A stretch of 64,000 nt of DNA from Taibaiella sp. (lineage in GTDB: Bacteria; Bacteroidota; Bacteroidia; Chitinophagales; Chitinophagaceae): assembly GCA_016786705.1 (NCBI GenBank), contig JAEUVV010000006.1, positions 496,001-560,000 on the forward strand, written 5' to 3'. Of this stretch, positions 26,354 through 36,012 are shown piece after piece. A model generated the notes under the pieces. It was given only the letters and a program-made list of their open reading frames with translations, searched no databases and was not told the origin of the DNA. A program made the position numbers and the translations under genes. The number at the start of each line of letters is the position of its first letter. Within the stretch, counting starts at the first letter, position 1.

Positions 26354-28954
26354 CTATAGCCGGGCGCTTCTTAACCTCAGGGAATTGGCTATAACAGAAA
26401 CGGAGCTAAAGCTCATGGCTACCGCTGCCAGCATAGGCGACATAAGCAAACCAAAGAAGGGGTAAAGTAAACCGGCAGCCACAGGGACTCCCAGCGTATT
26501 GTAAATAAAAGCAAAAAACAGGTTCTGTTTTATATTCCGCATTACTTTATGGCTAAGCGTTTTCGCTTTAAGGATACCATTCAAATCTCCCTTTAACAAG
26601 GTGATCGCCGCGCTTTCAATCGCTACGTCTGTACCGGTCCCCATAGCAATGCCGACATTGGCCTGTGCCAGGGCGGGCGCATCATTGATGCCGTCCCCTG
26701 CCATGGCCACAATCCTGCCTTCACCTTGTAATCTTTTTATTTCGTTGAGTTTGTCTTCCGGTAAGCATTGCGCTTTAAAATGCGGCAAACCCAGTTCCTG
26801 TGCCACTGCTTTCGCAGTCAATTCATTATCACCGGTCAGCATGATCACCTCTACTCCCTGCTGCATCAGGCTGTGGACCGCATCCCGGCTGCCTGCCTTT
26901 ATCGCGTCTGAGATGATCACATAAGCAGCCAGCTGCCCGTTTACGGCAAGATAAGAAACCGTTTTCCCCTTTGCCTGTAATTGTGCCACCTCATTTTTCA
27001 CCACATCATTAATTGAAGTTTTGACCTGCTGCATGAGTTTATCATTACCCAAAGCTATTTGTTTAGCTTCTACAATACCGGTAACCCCTTTCCCCGTAAC
27101 CGATTCAAACAGGCCAACAGAGGGTATAAACAGGCCCTCTTTTTGGGCAAACTGGTTAACGGCCGTTGCTAGCGGGTGTTCTGAATTCTGGTTGACCGCC
27201 GCGGCATAGCGTAAACCGGTATTGCGGTCCCATTCACCTACAGGCACAAGCTCTTCCATAGAAGGCTTTCCTTCCGTAAGGGTCCCGGTTTTGTCTACAA
27301 TAAGCACATCCACTTTATTCATAGTTTCCAGGGCCTCGGCATTTTTGATCAGCACCCCGTTTTGTGCGCCCTTACCTACACCTACCATCACCGACATTGG
27401 CGTTGCCAGCCCTAAGGCACAAGGGCAGGCAACGATCAGTACAGCAAGCGCGTTGGCCATACCGAACAAGTAACCTTCTTTACCCCCAAATACTGCCCAG
27501 ACAACCAAGGAAAGCACAGCGATAGTAATTACAGCAGGTACAAAATACCTGGCGACGGTATCGGCCAGTTTTTGAATAGGTGCACGGGAACGACTGGCCA
27601 TATTGACCATAGCTATAATTTGCGCCAGAAGGGTTTCATCACCCACCTTTTCGGCCTTCATCAGGAAGCTTTTGTTGCCATTTATTGTGCCGGAGCTCAC
27701 CTTATCATTTACCGTTTTTTCGACAGGAATCGGTTCACCGGTGATCATAGATTCGTCGATACCGGAGCTGCCTTCGATAATCACTCCATCCACAGGAATA
27801 CGATCTCCGGGTTTTACTTTTAGAATATTACCTGCTTTAATGTCTTTAAGCTCGATTTTAACCTCCTGTCCGTTCAGCAGGGCCGTTGCTTCGGTAGGGG
27901 CCAGTTGTAGTAAGGCTTTAATGGCCGAGCTGGTCTGGTGATGTGCCCGGGCTTCCATTACCTGGCCCAGTAAGACTAAAGTGAGAATGACGGCAACCGC
28001 TTCAAAGTAAAGGTGGACGCCGCCATGATGGTCTTTAAACTGTTCCGGGAAGACACCGGGAAACAAAAGGCCTGCAACGCTAAAGATAAAGGCTGCGCCG
28101 GCACCCAGGCCTATAAGGCTGAACATGTTTAACCGGCCGCTGCGGAAAGAGTTCCAGGCCCTTATAAAGAAGATCCAGGCCGCGTAAAATACTACAGGCA
28201 GGGTAAGGCCAAGCTGTACCCAGTTAGATACAGCCTGCGGCACAGTTCTTTGTATCCATCCTCCTTCGATCATGCCGCCCATTGAAAGGATAAAAAGCGG
28301 GAGGGTAAAGCAGAGCGCCACAATAAATTTTTTCCGGAGGTCCAGGTAACTGGTGTCTACGGTTTCTGCACCGGTTTCCACGGGTACCAGGCTCATGCCG
28401 CATACCGGGCAATCCCCGGGTTTGTCATAAGTCTTATCCCCCTCACATTGCATGGGGCAATAATAACCGGAGCCGGTAATTTTCGGCTTAGGGTTCGCAT
28501 TGGTTTGATTCATTCCCTGTTTGACCAGGGCAATACTTTGTCCTGCAGGTAACTTTTTCAAGTGCATCTTACACACCGGGCAGCGGCCTTCTGTATCATA
28601 GAGTTTATCGCCCTCACAAAACATCGGGCAATAGTATTTGTCGCTTTCGTAAACCTCGTGGTCCTGTTTAGTGATAGGTATAACAGTGGGCGTTTCTTCG
28701 TGATGGTGATGGTGCTGGTGTTGATGATGGGCTTCAGCCTCTTCTTCATCAAGCTCGTCGATCGTGTAATCGCCTTCTTTGGCCAACACTTCCCGGAACG
28801 CAGCTAAGGGGATATCTTTGGGCGCTTCAATAATGGCCCTTCCCGGCTTCAGCTGCACTTTTGCGTTCACCCCGGGTAATGTATTTAAAGCCTGTTCAAC
28901 GGTGCTTCTGCAGCCATTACAGGTCATACCTTCTACTTTAAAATGCTTTTTCAT
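26354..28954 (-). CDS. copA: Copper-type P1B-ATPase with N-terminal metal-binding modules
   Basis: This pump exports monovalent copper (possibly silver) across the inner membrane using ATP. The 866-residue product has, in order, an HMA domain with MTCNGC (10-15), a His-rich stretch (76-85), and two copies of a small heavy-metal-binding module (YYCPM...CPVCxM, about 107-131 and 164-189). The pump follows: TGEP (405-408), the metal-site CPC (510-512), phosphorylated D554 in DKTGTLT, the HP motif (H593-P594), and GDGINDAPALAQA. The CPC plus HMA pattern points to Cu(I). No copper-responsive regulator or chaperone gene is adjacent. Confidence 0.93.
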   Translation of the reverse strand: MKKHFKVEGMTCNGCRSTVEQALNTLPGVNAKVQLKPGRAIIEAPKDIPLAAFREVLAKEGDYTIDELDEEEAEAHHQHQHHHHHEETPTVIPITKQDHEVYESDKYYCPMFCEGDKLYDTEGRCPVCKMHLKKLPAGQSIALVKQGMNQTNANPKPKITGSGYYCPMQCEGDKTYDKPGDCPVCGMSLVPVETGAETVDTSYLDLRKKFIVALCFTLPLFILSMGGMIEGGWIQRTVPQAVSNWVQLGLTLPVVFYAAWIFFIRAWNSFRSGRLNMFSLIGLGAGAAFIFSVAGLLFPGVFPEQFKDHHGGVHLYFEAVAVILTLVLLGQVMEARAHHQTSSAIKALLQLAPTEATALLNGQEVKIELKDIKAGNILKVKPGDRIPVDGVIIEGSSGIDESMITGEPIPVEKTVNDKVSSGTINGNKSFLMKAEKVGDETLLAQIIAMVNMASRSRAPIQKLADTVARYFVPAVITIAVLSLVVWAVFGGKEGYLFGMANALAVLIVACPCALGLATPMSVMVGVGKGAQNGVLIKNAEALETMNKVDVLIVDKTGTLTEGKPSMEELVPVGEWDRNTGLRYAAAVNQNSEHPLATAVNQFAQKEGLFIPSVGLFESVTGKGVTGIVEAKQIALGNDKLMQQVKTSINDVVKNEVAQLQAKGKTVSYLAVNGQLAAYVIISDAIKAGSRDAVHSLMQQGVEVIMLTGDNELTAKAVAQELGLPHFKAQCLPEDKLNEIKRLQGEGRIVAMAGDGINDAPALAQANVGIAMGTGTDVAIESAAITLLKGDLNGILKAKTLSHKVMRNIKQNLFFAFIYNTLGVPVAAGLLYPFFGLLMSPMLAAVAMSFSSVSVIANSLRLRSARL

Positions 28955-28977
28955 AATACTTGATGATCTTGCTTATG

Positions 28978-28985
28978 CAAAACTA
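28978..28985 (-). promoter_or_regulatory. -7 element of copA
   Basis: On the minus strand this reads TAGTTTTG, an exact TAnnTTTG match, 23 bases before the copA start. No -33 TTTG was found at the usual distance. Confidence 0.55.
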
Positions 28986-29048
28986 CGAGTACCAGGAACT
29001 TAAATTGTTACGTTAATCAGGGCTAAGTTTACATGATTCTTGAATCTG

Positions 29049-30725
29049 TTAGAGAATTTTATTGTTTTTAAATTCCAGCACTTTAGGAAAAGCTTTTGTT
29101 TTATCCAGCTTATAGCCATTCTTTAATATGGTTGTTTTATCCGTATGAAAGAACTTCCTGACGTTCTTGAACGTATTGTTGTTTATTTTGATAAGATTAC
29201 CTGCGATGGTATTACCAATGTCTGGCGCATTTACAATAGTATTGTTATGGAACTCAAGCAATGCGAAATTTCCACTTCCTAATATATATCTTTCAGAATC
29301 GTAAATTTTATTATTGTATATTTTAACCTTGTTGGGATTTTCCGGGTCACTGGTCACAAGGAAATTGGCGGAACTGTCGGACCTGTTATTGAATATTTCA
29401 ATGAAATCCCGTTGAGCAGTTATTGCGGCTGTCTGAAGCGGGTTTTTTTTAACTTCCGGCATACATTGTCCTACAGATATATCATGTGCGTTCCATGAGA
29501 ACGTATTGCTTTCTATTGTGCCACCCATTACCCGTTCATATCTCACTGCCGGTCCGTACATGTAATTTTTAAAATTGCTATTTTTTACATTTATGTTCTT
29601 ACAGTTAAAAATGGGAGCTGCGCCCTGCCAAAATGGTTCAATGTCTATAGCTGCGTAGGTTGCTGTACCTCTTCTGTTTTTATGCCCGTCAAAATAACAA
29701 TTTTCAATAACTACATTGTCTCCCAATTCATATACCAATCCAGTCCTGCGGCAAAGATTTATCTTTAGATTTTTATGGGTGTGATTATAATTATAGCTTT
29801 CTGCGGTTGACATAGGGATTCTGCCATAGCTTATGAATACACCATCTCCCCATGCTCCTTCATAAGTTAAGTTGCTATGTTTAAAGTTGACTAAACCCGC
29901 GCCATGGAAGAGGAATCCCCATTCTCCGGCATCACCCATATGTTCATAAATATCTCCTTCCAGTTTTCCGGTCCCGGTAAGTGTGAAGTTCTTTGAATTG
30001 TAGACAATCAGGAGATAATAAGTTTCATGTTTAGAGGCGATCATTTTAAGTGTTCCGTTGATCTCCAGGGTGCGATTGTCTGCATTCCGGATACATAAAC
30101 CGGCATCCGGTGCTTTAAATAGCTGCTCACTAAGTGTCTGCTCAATAGGTTTTACCATGTAGGTGCCTTTTGTAATAACAGTATGCTTTGCCTTAAGATT
30201 CAAAAGCTGGTTAAGTGGATAGGTATCATCTGTCCAGGTTACATTTGGCGAGCTGCCGGCCCGGTATAATTTTCCATTGAATTTATACCCGAAACTTTGT
30301 GTGCCGTTAAAATCATAAGTGAGGAAAGTTTTGTAATCAATAGAATAGCCGTTTTTGGCACAATCAAACCAGTCGGATGTGGCTTTAGCTACATTCCAGG
30401 TCCCGCTGATGCTTACATTCCTCTTGAAGATAAGTTGGTTAGGTGCTGTTATACCTGTATTATTACCCACAACAGTACCGTTGAGCAAATAACCCCCTTT
30501 CTCAAATTTAAGCATGACATTGGCCGGAAGTTTTACAGTCCTTGACTGTAAATTGACCGGATTTTTTATCAGGTAAGTAGTATTGCTTTTGAAGAAGCCC
30601 TCTCTAAAGCTTTCCGTATTTACAGGTACTGCGGCAGTATTCGTAGTATTCTTCTGCGCAGATGCATTTGTTGTGTACAGGCCGAACAGAATGAAAAATA
30701 AATAAAGAAATGACTTGATGTTCAT
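29049..30725 (-). CDS. Secreted right-handed beta-helix protein
   Basis: The 558-residue product has a signal peptide (1-23, ending ASAQ) and a long run of short Asn-rich beta strands (e.g. NITVNNNT-like turns, IENCYFDGHKN, VKNSNFKNYMYG, IESNTFSWNAHD) from about residue 200 on, the pattern of parallel beta-helices as in pectate lyases and other polysaccharide-acting enzymes. No catalytic set was identified, and no type IX sorting domain or lipobox is visible, so it may stay in the periplasm. It stands alone between copA and a divergent DUF1573 gene. Confidence 0.8.
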   Translation of the reverse strand: MNIKSFLYLFFILFGLYTTNASAQKNTTNTAAVPVNTESFREGFFKSNTTYLIKNPVNLQSRTVKLPANVMLKFEKGGYLLNGTVVGNNTGITAPNQLIFKRNVSISGTWNVAKATSDWFDCAKNGYSIDYKTFLTYDFNGTQSFGYKFNGKLYRAGSSPNVTWTDDTYPLNQLLNLKAKHTVITKGTYMVKPIEQTLSEQLFKAPDAGLCIRNADNRTLEINGTLKMIASKHETYYLLIVYNSKNFTLTGTGKLEGDIYEHMGDAGEWGFLFHGAGLVNFKHSNLTYEGAWGDGVFISYGRIPMSTAESYNYNHTHKNLKINLCRRTGLVYELGDNVVIENCYFDGHKNRRGTATYAAIDIEPFWQGAAPIFNCKNINVKNSNFKNYMYGPAVRYERVMGGTIESNTFSWNAHDISVGQCMPEVKKNPLQTAAITAQRDFIEIFNNRSDSSANFLVTSDPENPNKVKIYNNKIYDSERYILGSGNFALLEFHNNTIVNAPDIGNTIAGNLIKINNNTFKNVRKFFHTDKTTILKNGYKLDKTKAFPKVLEFKNNKIL

Positions 30726-30751
30726 ATGAATAACATTTGCGAGTGTTACCG

Positions 30752-30759
30752 CAAATTTA
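30752..30759 (-). promoter_or_regulatory. -7 element of the beta-helix gene
   Basis: On the minus strand this reads TAAATTTG, an exact match to TAnnTTTG, 26 bases before the start. Confidence 0.55.
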
Positions 30760-30892
30760 AGTATTCCATCTTCATAATTTTACTAAGCAAATGATAATAG
30801 GGTTAGAGTAATTAAAGCCGGTTTATAAAGGATGTCTATATTGAAAAACAATGAATTAACAAAAAATGATAAGATTGTATTTGATTGTGCCC

Positions 30893-30900
30893 TAAATTTG
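30893..30900 (+). promoter_or_regulatory. -7 element of the DUF1573 gene
   Basis: TAAATTTG is an exact match to TAnnTTTG, 22 bases before the ATG at 30923. A TTG at 30875-30877 is slightly close for a -33 element. Confidence 0.55.
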
Positions 30901-30922
30901 AATTCTAATTTAAAAAATAGCA

Positions 30923-31306
30923 ATGAAAAAGATATTAATGTCTGCTGCAATCGTAGTTGCAGGGATGGCAATTGCAGATAAGGCTGCTGCCCAGGAAATA
31001 AAATTCAAGAAAGATACTCATGACTATGGTACGGTAAAGTATGATGGTAATGGCGAAGGTGCTTTCGAATTTAAAAATACAGGGAAAGCTCCGCTGATTA
31101 TTTCCAATGCGCAAGGGAGCTGCGGCTGTACTGTTCCTGAATGGCCGAAAGAGCCGATCAAGCCGGGAAAATCTGCGGTGATCAAAGTGAAGTATGATAC
31201 AAAACGCCCGGGACCGATCAATAAAACGATTACCGTTACTTCAAATGCGAAAACAGAGCCTACAAAAGTATTGAAAATTATAGGTACTGTAGAGAACCAA
31301 AAGTAA
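30923..31306 (+). CDS. Secreted DUF1573 protein
   Basis: The 127-residue product has a signal peptide (1-23, ending AAAQE) and one Ig-like DUF1573 domain with HDYGTVKYDG, FEFKNTGKAPLIIS, the family's GSCGCTVPEWP and a closing TITVTSNA strand. These small periplasmic or exported proteins are very common in Bacteroidota; their function is unknown. It has its own -7 element and terminator. Confidence 0.9.
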   Translation: MKKILMSAAIVVAGMAIADKAAAQEIKFKKDTHDYGTVKYDGNGEGAFEFKNTGKAPLIISNAQGSCGCTVPEWPKEPIKPGKSAVIKVKYDTKRPGPINKTITVTSNAKTEPTKVLKIIGTVENQK

Positions 31307-31328
31307 ATTTTAGTATATTATTTTCCTT

Positions 31329-31359
31329 AGAGGCATAGCAAAAGCTATGTCTCTTTTTT
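31329..31359 (+). terminator. Terminator of the DUF1573 gene
   Basis: AGAGGCATAGC pairs with GCTATGTCTCT (one G-T pair) around AAAA and runs into six T residues. Confidence 0.85.
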
Positions 31360-31410
31360 ATTTTTAATCAATATGATGCGCCTGTAAAGCTTATTCTAAC
31401 AAGTATTCGC

Positions 31411-31418
31411 TAGATTTG
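31411..31418 (+). promoter_or_regulatory. -7 element of the first beta-barrel gene
   Basis: TAGATTTG is an exact TAnnTTTG match, 22 bases before the ATG at 31441. Confidence 0.55.
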
Positions 31419-31440
31419 TTTTTCATTTAAACCTGAACTA

Positions 31441-32250
31441 ATGAGCAGAATTTTAGTTTACAGTATTTGTTGCTTGTGTTTACTGCCATCGCTATGCCTG
31501 GCGCAAAAGGATATCTCTATCGGCTTAAAGGGGGGCTTAAGTATTCCCAATCTTTCCGTGGGGGAAACCAAGAATGATTGGAATAAAGATTATATCAGCC
31601 GTATCGGTCCTAATTTCGGGGCTTTCGTGGAAATCGGCCTGGGCCGGAAATTTTCCCTGGTACCGGAACTGCTGTTTTCCGGTCAGGGCGGCCGCCGTAA
31701 TACGGTGCAACCTATGACCATACCGGAGCAGTATGTCGCGCTCTTCCAGACCGTATTTAATACCAGTAATGATTATGTGTTCGCGAACCTGGAAAATGTT
31801 TCGCGCATCAACTACCTGCAGCTACCGGTCCATCTTAAATTCGCGCAACCTATAGCATTAAAACAAAAGCTCTCTGTTTATATACAGGCCGGCCCGTATC
31901 TCGGCTATATGGTTAGTGCCAAGCAGATTGTCAAGTCTGAGCACTTGAGAGTGTATGCCAATGCGGATCCACAGTCAGAGATAGACCCGCAATATGTACA
32001 TACGTTTTTTGGAAGCTCTGTAGATACCATCATCGAAGCTAAAAAAGACCTGTACGCCTGGAACTACGGGGTATCCGGGGCTGTCGGGTTTGCCTATCAG
32101 TTGAAAAAAGGAAAAATTATCCTGGAAGGCGGGGGTAATTACGGCTTCAGGTACATCCAGAAAGGGGACGATCATGGTAAGAACCGGATCGGCGCTGGTG
32201 TAGTAATGCTGGGCTACAGCTATCCTTTATGCACGCGCAAAAAAGTATAA
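31441..32250 (+). CDS. Outer-membrane beta-barrel protein (PorT-like family)
   Basis: The 269-residue product has a signal peptide (1-21, ending CLAQ) followed by ISIGLKGGLSIPNLS, alternating amphipathic strands, and a barrel-like end. It begins with the 'GLKGG' pattern common to Bacteroidota outer-membrane barrels of the PorT-like group. It is probably a small pore or structural protein; no substrate is suggested. The first POT transporter gene follows after 42 bases, so co-transcription is possible. Confidence 0.75.
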   Translation: MSRILVYSICCLCLLPSLCLAQKDISIGLKGGLSIPNLSVGETKNDWNKDYISRIGPNFGAFVEIGLGRKFSLVPELLFSGQGGRRNTVQPMTIPEQYVALFQTVFNTSNDYVFANLENVSRINYLQLPVHLKFAQPIALKQKLSVYIQAGPYLGYMVSAKQIVKSEHLRVYANADPQSEIDPQYVHTFFGSSVDTIIEAKKDLYAWNYGVSGAVGFAYQLKKGKIILEGGGNYGFRYIQKGDDHGKNRIGAGVVMLGYSYPLCTRKKV

Positions 32251-32292
32251 TTACGAGCCGATTTTTATAAATCTTTACTGAAAAATATATTC

Positions 32293-34398
32293 ATGACGCC
32301 AACTAAGAATACCGCTTTTTTTGAATCCAGAGTTTTAGGGCATCCTGCCGGCCTGTTTGTTTTGTTCTTTACAGAAATGTGGGAACGTTTCTCCTTCTAC
32401 GGTATGCGCGTGTTACTGATCAACTTCCTGACCATGGCGATTGTCGGTTCCAACCCCGGCTGGGAATGGACCGCTAAAAATGCCGGCATCCTTATGGGCA
32501 CTTATGCCAGTATGCTTTACCTTACGCCAATAATTGGCGGGGTAATCGCGGACCGCTACCTGGGTTATACCCGTGCCGTTATCATAGGTTGTATCCTTAT
32601 GACGCTGGGGCATGCCTGTATGGCTGTAGAAACAAAAGCAGGTATGTATGGCGGCCTGGGTCTGTTGATTTTAGGGACCGGTTTTTTTAAGCCCAATATC
32701 ACTTCCATCATCTCGCAGATGTATAAAGATCTGCCGGAGAAGAAAGACGGTGCTTATACCATTTTTTATATGGGCGTTAATGCGGGTGCGTTTTTTGGCA
32801 TGATGCTTTGTGGCTACCTGGCCGAGAAAGTAGGCTGGTCCTGGGGTTTTGGCCTGGCCGGTATCTTTATGCTCTTGGGCTGCCTGCAATTCTGGCTGGC
32901 ACAACCCTTGTTTGGCAGCATCGGGGCAAAGCCCCAGAAGAAAACAATAGAGCAGATCCAGGAAGAAGCGAATACGCAGGATTATAAACCGAACCCTTTT
33001 ACTGTTGTGGATAAGGTACTGATCGTGATCTGTGCGATAATGGGCTTCCTGTACCTGATCAATGATTTCCTGTCTAATATTGAAGGCTTCAGGTTGCTAC
33101 CGGAAGCGCTGTTCTTTCCAAAAGATAAATTGTCAGGCCCTGTAGTCTTTATTTTGATCGGGCTGGTATTATTCCTGGTCCTGGTTATTCGCAGGATATT
33201 GCGTTATGACAATGTGCTCAGGGATCGGATGTTTGCGGTCATTCTCTTCGTGTTCTTTACCGTATTTTTTGTTTTATCCTTCGAGCAGGGCGCCAGCTCG
33301 CTCGTCATTTTCGCAAGGGACTATACTGATAGGGTATTTACCGGTTCTGCGGCAACAGCTTATAACGTCATCAATACACTATTGACCGTTATTCCCTTGA
33401 TATTTATCACCTGGGTATTGTTTAAGCTATTCCGGCAAACCTTTAAAAAGATCGCTGTATCGAATATTATTTTAGGTGTGGCCTTCGTAGGTATCTGGGG
33501 TATCGTGATCTGGATGCTCAACCGCGACTATTCCAGTCATGCTTACGAAGTAAGTTACGAAGTAGTAAAATACCCGGTGCTGGACGATAAAGGCAAGCAG
33601 ATACTGGACAAAGAACAAAAACCGGTTTTTAAATATACCTATCAATCGGAGGCTGCAAAGACAATTCCTAATGGAACAGTAGAAACCCGGAAAGAAACCA
33701 TTGCTACTACAGAAGCCTTAAATGTGGGCGCTGTTATCCCGCTGCATGAAGAAGGTGGGAAGCCGGTTTACCTGGACCCGGAATTACATGAAAAAGTAAA
33801 AGGTCAATACCAGGAGCAGGGTAAAGTGTCGACAATAGGGACTGCAACCATAACCGGCTTGAAAGACGGGCAGGTAGAAATTACTACGTCCTGGTTCTCT
33901 ATTTTAAATTCATTTTTCATCATTGTATTTGCCAGTCTTGTAGGTAAGCTTTGGGAAACAAGGTTCAACCCGCCGGCACCGGTTAAGTTCGGTATGGGGC
34001 TCATCATTACCGCGATCGGTTTTGCCTTCCTGGCCTACGGCTCCAGTGTGATCCCTGTGGGCGCTGAGGCGGGTATTGTGCGCGTAAGCATGATCTGGCT
34101 GGTATTAGCCTATTTATTCCACACATTGGGTGAGCTCTGTATACAGCCGGTAGGCTTAAGTTATGTGAGTAAGCTGGTGCCCGGTAAAATGATCGCTTTC
34201 ATGTTCGGGATGTGGTACCTGGCAATCGCTATCGGTAATAAGCTTGCCGGAACATTAGGTGGACAAATTGAAGAGATCAAAAAAGAACACAGCATGTCTA
34301 CCTTCTTTTTAATCTTTACTATTGTGCCGATTGTGGCCGGCCTGGTCCTGATTTTCCTTACCCCGGTGATCAGGCGATTGATGCATGGGATCAAGTAA
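32293..34398 (+). CDS. POT-family proton-coupled peptide transporter with a large insertion
   Basis: POT transporters take up di- and tripeptides with protons. The 701-residue product has the diagnostic helix-1 motif E28-M-W-E-R-F, the FEQGASSL signature of core helix 7 (330-337) and the HTLGELCIQPVGLSYVSKL of helix 10. Compared with the two neighbouring transporters it has about 185 extra residues between helices 7 and 8 (about 345-530): two added hydrophobic helices (354-379, 387-409) and a hydrophilic segment of about 115 residues that would face the periplasm. The helix-8 segment (SWFSILNSFFII) then resumes. It is first of three tandem POT genes. Confidence 0.92.
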   Translation: MTPTKNTAFFESRVLGHPAGLFVLFFTEMWERFSFYGMRVLLINFLTMAIVGSNPGWEWTAKNAGILMGTYASMLYLTPIIGGVIADRYLGYTRAVIIGCILMTLGHACMAVETKAGMYGGLGLLILGTGFFKPNITSIISQMYKDLPEKKDGAYTIFYMGVNAGAFFGMMLCGYLAEKVGWSWGFGLAGIFMLLGCLQFWLAQPLFGSIGAKPQKKTIEQIQEEANTQDYKPNPFTVVDKVLIVICAIMGFLYLINDFLSNIEGFRLLPEALFFPKDKLSGPVVFILIGLVLFLVLVIRRILRYDNVLRDRMFAVILFVFFTVFFVLSFEQGASSLVIFARDYTDRVFTGSAATAYNVINTLLTVIPLIFITWVLFKLFRQTFKKIAVSNIILGVAFVGIWGIVIWMLNRDYSSHAYEVSYEVVKYPVLDDKGKQILDKEQKPVFKYTYQSEAAKTIPNGTVETRKETIATTEALNVGAVIPLHEEGGKPVYLDPELHEKVKGQYQEQGKVSTIGTATITGLKDGQVEITTSWFSILNSFFIIVFASLVGKLWETRFNPPAPVKFGMGLIITAIGFAFLAYGSSVIPVGAEAGIVRVSMIWLVLAYLFHTLGELCIQPVGLSYVSKLVPGKMIAFMFGMWYLAIAIGNKLAGTLGGQIEEIKKEHSMSTFFLIFTIVPIVAGLVLIFLTPVIRRLMHGIK

Positions 34399-34535
34399 TT
34401 AAAAATATTTTTAGTACCCGTTAAACAATCGGCCTTGCCGTAAGTCAAAACAAAATTGTTTAACAAAAATTAACACTGTTTGGATTTTTCCTTAATTTAG
34501 GCAGTTATTTCTATCATTTAACTTAAAATCTGAAT

Positions 34536-35945
34536 ATGTCAGCAGTTGCGTCGAGCCCGAAGAAGGGGCATCCTAAAGGTCTCTACCTTTTATTCTTCAC
34601 AGAGATGTGGGAGCGGTTTAGTTATTATGGTATGCGCGCCATTTTAATTTTGTATTTAACCAAGAAGTTATTTGAAGGTGGTTTAGGGATGGATCCTGCT
34701 GAGGCGACCCTGCTTTACGGGTACTTTACAGGTTTGGTTTATTTCACCCCGTTAATCGGGGGCTGGCTGGCCGATAAGTATCTGGGTAAACGTCTGGCGA
34801 TTACTATCGGCGGTATTACGATGATGTTTGGGCAATTTGCTTTGTTTGCGATGAACAATATGACCGGCCTGTATATCGGTTTATTTTTGCTGATCATCGG
34901 GAACGGATTTTTTAAACCAAATATTTCTACCCTGGTAGGTGGACTTTATAAAGACGGGGATGACCGCAGGGACTCTGCATTCTCGATCTTCTATATGGGT
35001 ATTAACCTGGGTGCGCTTTTAGCACCTTTCGTGATCGGATATTTTACAGATAGCCTGTTTTCTACCACTAATGCAGACGGTACTATCGCATATGGCTATC
35101 GTTATGGGTTCCTGGCTTCAGGAGTAGGTATGTTGCTGGGTCAATTAGTATTTAATGGTTTTGCTCAAAAGTATTTAGGTGATCTTGGTAAGAAGCCGGT
35201 CTCTAATGTTACCGGATCTGTTTTAGGAGAAGAAGCAGAGTCAACAGTATCCGTAAACCCGCAAACAGGTGAAAAACTGGATAAAACTAAGGAAGGACAA
35301 AGGGTTACTGTAATCTTTATTCTATTTGCATTTGCCGTTTTCTTCTGGGCCGGATTTGAGCAGGCTGGTTCTTCTTTATCTCTTTATACAGATAAGTTTA
35401 TTGACAGAAGGGTAGGCGGTTTTGAAATTCCTACTTCCTGGTTCCAATCGGTAAACCCGATTTTCATCGTTGCTTTGGCGCCTTTATTCGCGATCTTCTG
35501 GAACTCAAGGTTAGGTAAAAAATTATCTACCCCGATCAAAATGGGCGTGGGTATGATCATCCTTGGTCTTGGCTTCTTATTTATGCTGGGTGCGGTAGGT
35601 GAGCGAGCTGCTAATGGTAATATCGCTGATGAAAGCAATAAAGCCGCGTTAATGTGGCTGATCATGACCTATTTATTACATACTATAGGTGAGTTATGTT
35701 TGTCTCCGGTAGGACTTTCGGTAGTAACTAAATTATCACCGCCAAAACTGGCCTCTATCTTAATGGCCGTATGGATGTTGTCTTCTTCTGTAGCTAACTT
35801 TATCGGGGGGTACCTGGCTTCTATTGTAGAGACATTAGGCGCAGGTGAAGTATTTACCTACATTGCAGGCTTTGTAATGGTATGCGGTTTGTTATTGATA
35901 TTATTGAATAAAGTGATCATGAAAATGATGCACGGAGTAAGATAA
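34536..35945 (+). CDS. POT-family proton-coupled peptide transporter
   Basis: The 469-residue product has the standard POT layout: E-M-W-E-R-F in helix 1, FKPNISTLVG after helix 4, FEQAGSSLSLY in core helix 7 and, only about 20 residues later, the SWFQSVNPIFI of helix 8, then HTIGELCLSPVGLSVVTKLSP. Length and spacing are typical, so it serves as a reference for the longer neighbour. A hydrophilic linker with GEEAESTVSV sits between the two halves. It is the second of three tandem genes, and an intrinsic terminator follows. Confidence 0.93.
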   Translation: MSAVASSPKKGHPKGLYLLFFTEMWERFSYYGMRAILILYLTKKLFEGGLGMDPAEATLLYGYFTGLVYFTPLIGGWLADKYLGKRLAITIGGITMMFGQFALFAMNNMTGLYIGLFLLIIGNGFFKPNISTLVGGLYKDGDDRRDSAFSIFYMGINLGALLAPFVIGYFTDSLFSTTNADGTIAYGYRYGFLASGVGMLLGQLVFNGFAQKYLGDLGKKPVSNVTGSVLGEEAESTVSVNPQTGEKLDKTKEGQRVTVIFILFAFAVFFWAGFEQAGSSLSLYTDKFIDRRVGGFEIPTSWFQSVNPIFIVALAPLFAIFWNSRLGKKLSTPIKMGVGMIILGLGFLFMLGAVGERAANGNIADESNKAALMWLIMTYLLHTIGELCLSPVGLSVVTKLSPPKLASILMAVWMLSSSVANFIGGYLASIVETLGAGEVFTYIAGFVMVCGLLLILLNKVIMKMMHGVR

Positions 35946-35959
35946 AAACAACTCTATTT

Positions 35960-35989
35960 AATCACCGGATGGAAATCCGGTGATTTTTT
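35960..35989 (+). terminator. Terminator after the second POT gene
   Basis: AATCACCGGAT pairs perfectly with ATCCGGTGATT around GGAA, followed by T residues. It argues against a GTG start at 35980 for the third POT gene, which would lie inside the hairpin. Confidence 0.85.
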
Positions 35990-36012
35990 CTTTACTAAAA
36001 AATAAAAATATT

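Noticed and set aside
26203..26394. A 63-residue plus-strand frame between the TPR gene and copA
   Set aside because: It begins inside one terminator hairpin and runs through another into copA antisense, so it is not a gene.
30783..30971. A 62-residue minus-strand frame upstream of the beta-helix gene
   Set aside because: It covers the divergent promoter region and the start of the DUF1573 gene and has no homology or start context.
35980..36012. A GTG start for the third POT gene
   Set aside because: It is inside the terminator hairpin of the second POT gene; ATG 36013 fits the family.
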